A stretch of 6,745 nt of DNA, from positions 1 to 6,745 of the forward strand of contig USSF01000086.1 of assembly GCA_900557405.1 (NCBI GenBank), written 5' to 3'. Both the position numbers and the translations under genes were made by a program. A model generated the notes under the pieces. That model was not told where the DNA came from, searched no databases, and was given only the letters and a program-made list of their open reading frames with translations. The stretch is from an uncultured Prevotella sp. (GTDB lineage Bacteria; Bacteroidota; Bacteroidia; Bacteroidales; Bacteroidaceae). This document shows, one piece after another, positions 6,642 through 6,745 of the stretch. Each line of letters begins with the position of its first letter. Position 1 is the stretch's first letter.

Positions 6642-6672
6642 GCAAATATACGCATTTTAAATATCATTCCAA
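6642..6672 (-). promoter_or_regulatory. Strong Bacteroidetes-type promoter for the large secreted protein gene
   Basis: On the minus strand TTG (6672-6670), a 19-base spacer and TATATTTGC (6650-6642) match the Bacteroidetes -33/-7 consensus (TTG-N19-TAnnTTTG) exactly. The predicted start near 6635 leaves a leader of about 77 bases before the ATG at 6558. This is the best promoter match in the window and suggests sigma-ABfr-type housekeeping expression. Confidence 0.75.
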
Positions 6673-6745
6673 GCTTTTTGAATATAAATTTACATTATCC
6701 TTAATTCCGCAACACTATAGTTTAACATTATTTATAAGTGCCTGA

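Overview
The window looks like chromosomal DNA from a member of the Bacteroidota, most likely Bacteroidales and close to Prevotella. Three things point there. The largest protein ends in a type IX secretion (T9SS) type A sorting-like tail. All three genes are preceded by matches to the Bacteroidetes -7 box TAnnTTTG. The start codons lack clear Shine-Dalgarno sequences. The genus is an inference; the phylum-level call is firmer.

All three genes lie on the minus strand, so transcription runs from high to low coordinates. Each gene has its own candidate promoter, so they look like separate units rather than one operon. From right to left: (1) 6558-3373 encodes a 1061-residue secreted multidomain protein with a signal peptide, a ConA/LamG-like N-terminal module, Ig-like and OB-fold-like modules, a jelly-roll 'choice-of-anchor J'-like module and a T9SS sorting tail. 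A textbook promoter precedes it and a 14-bp perfect hairpin follows it. (2) 3134-1881 encodes a 417-residue membrane-anchored AraC-family regulator, with seven predicted membrane segments, an acidic linker and a C-terminal AraC-type DNA-binding domain. (3) 1452-26 encodes a probable exported protein with two diverged copies of a roughly 130-residue module and a C-terminal Ig-like segment.

The most notable observation concerns the third gene. Its signal peptide (from the ATG at 1452 or 1434) and its mature body (open from 1378) are in different reading frames. They meet exactly at a run of eight G on the coding strand (C8 at 1369-1376). One extra G would give a continuous protein of about 475 residues. 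This is either a phase-variable switch at the signal-peptide junction, a real frameshift that breaks the gene, or a homopolymer sequencing error.

A plausible but unproven reading is a surface-protein locus: two exported, probably adhesive or ligand-binding proteins flanking a membrane-embedded transcription factor that could sense envelope or external cues. Nothing in the sequence identifies the ligand, and no enzyme active site was recognised. The remaining DNA is AT-rich intergenic sequence with promoters and weak hairpins. I see no RNA genes, CRISPR arrays or insertion sequences.
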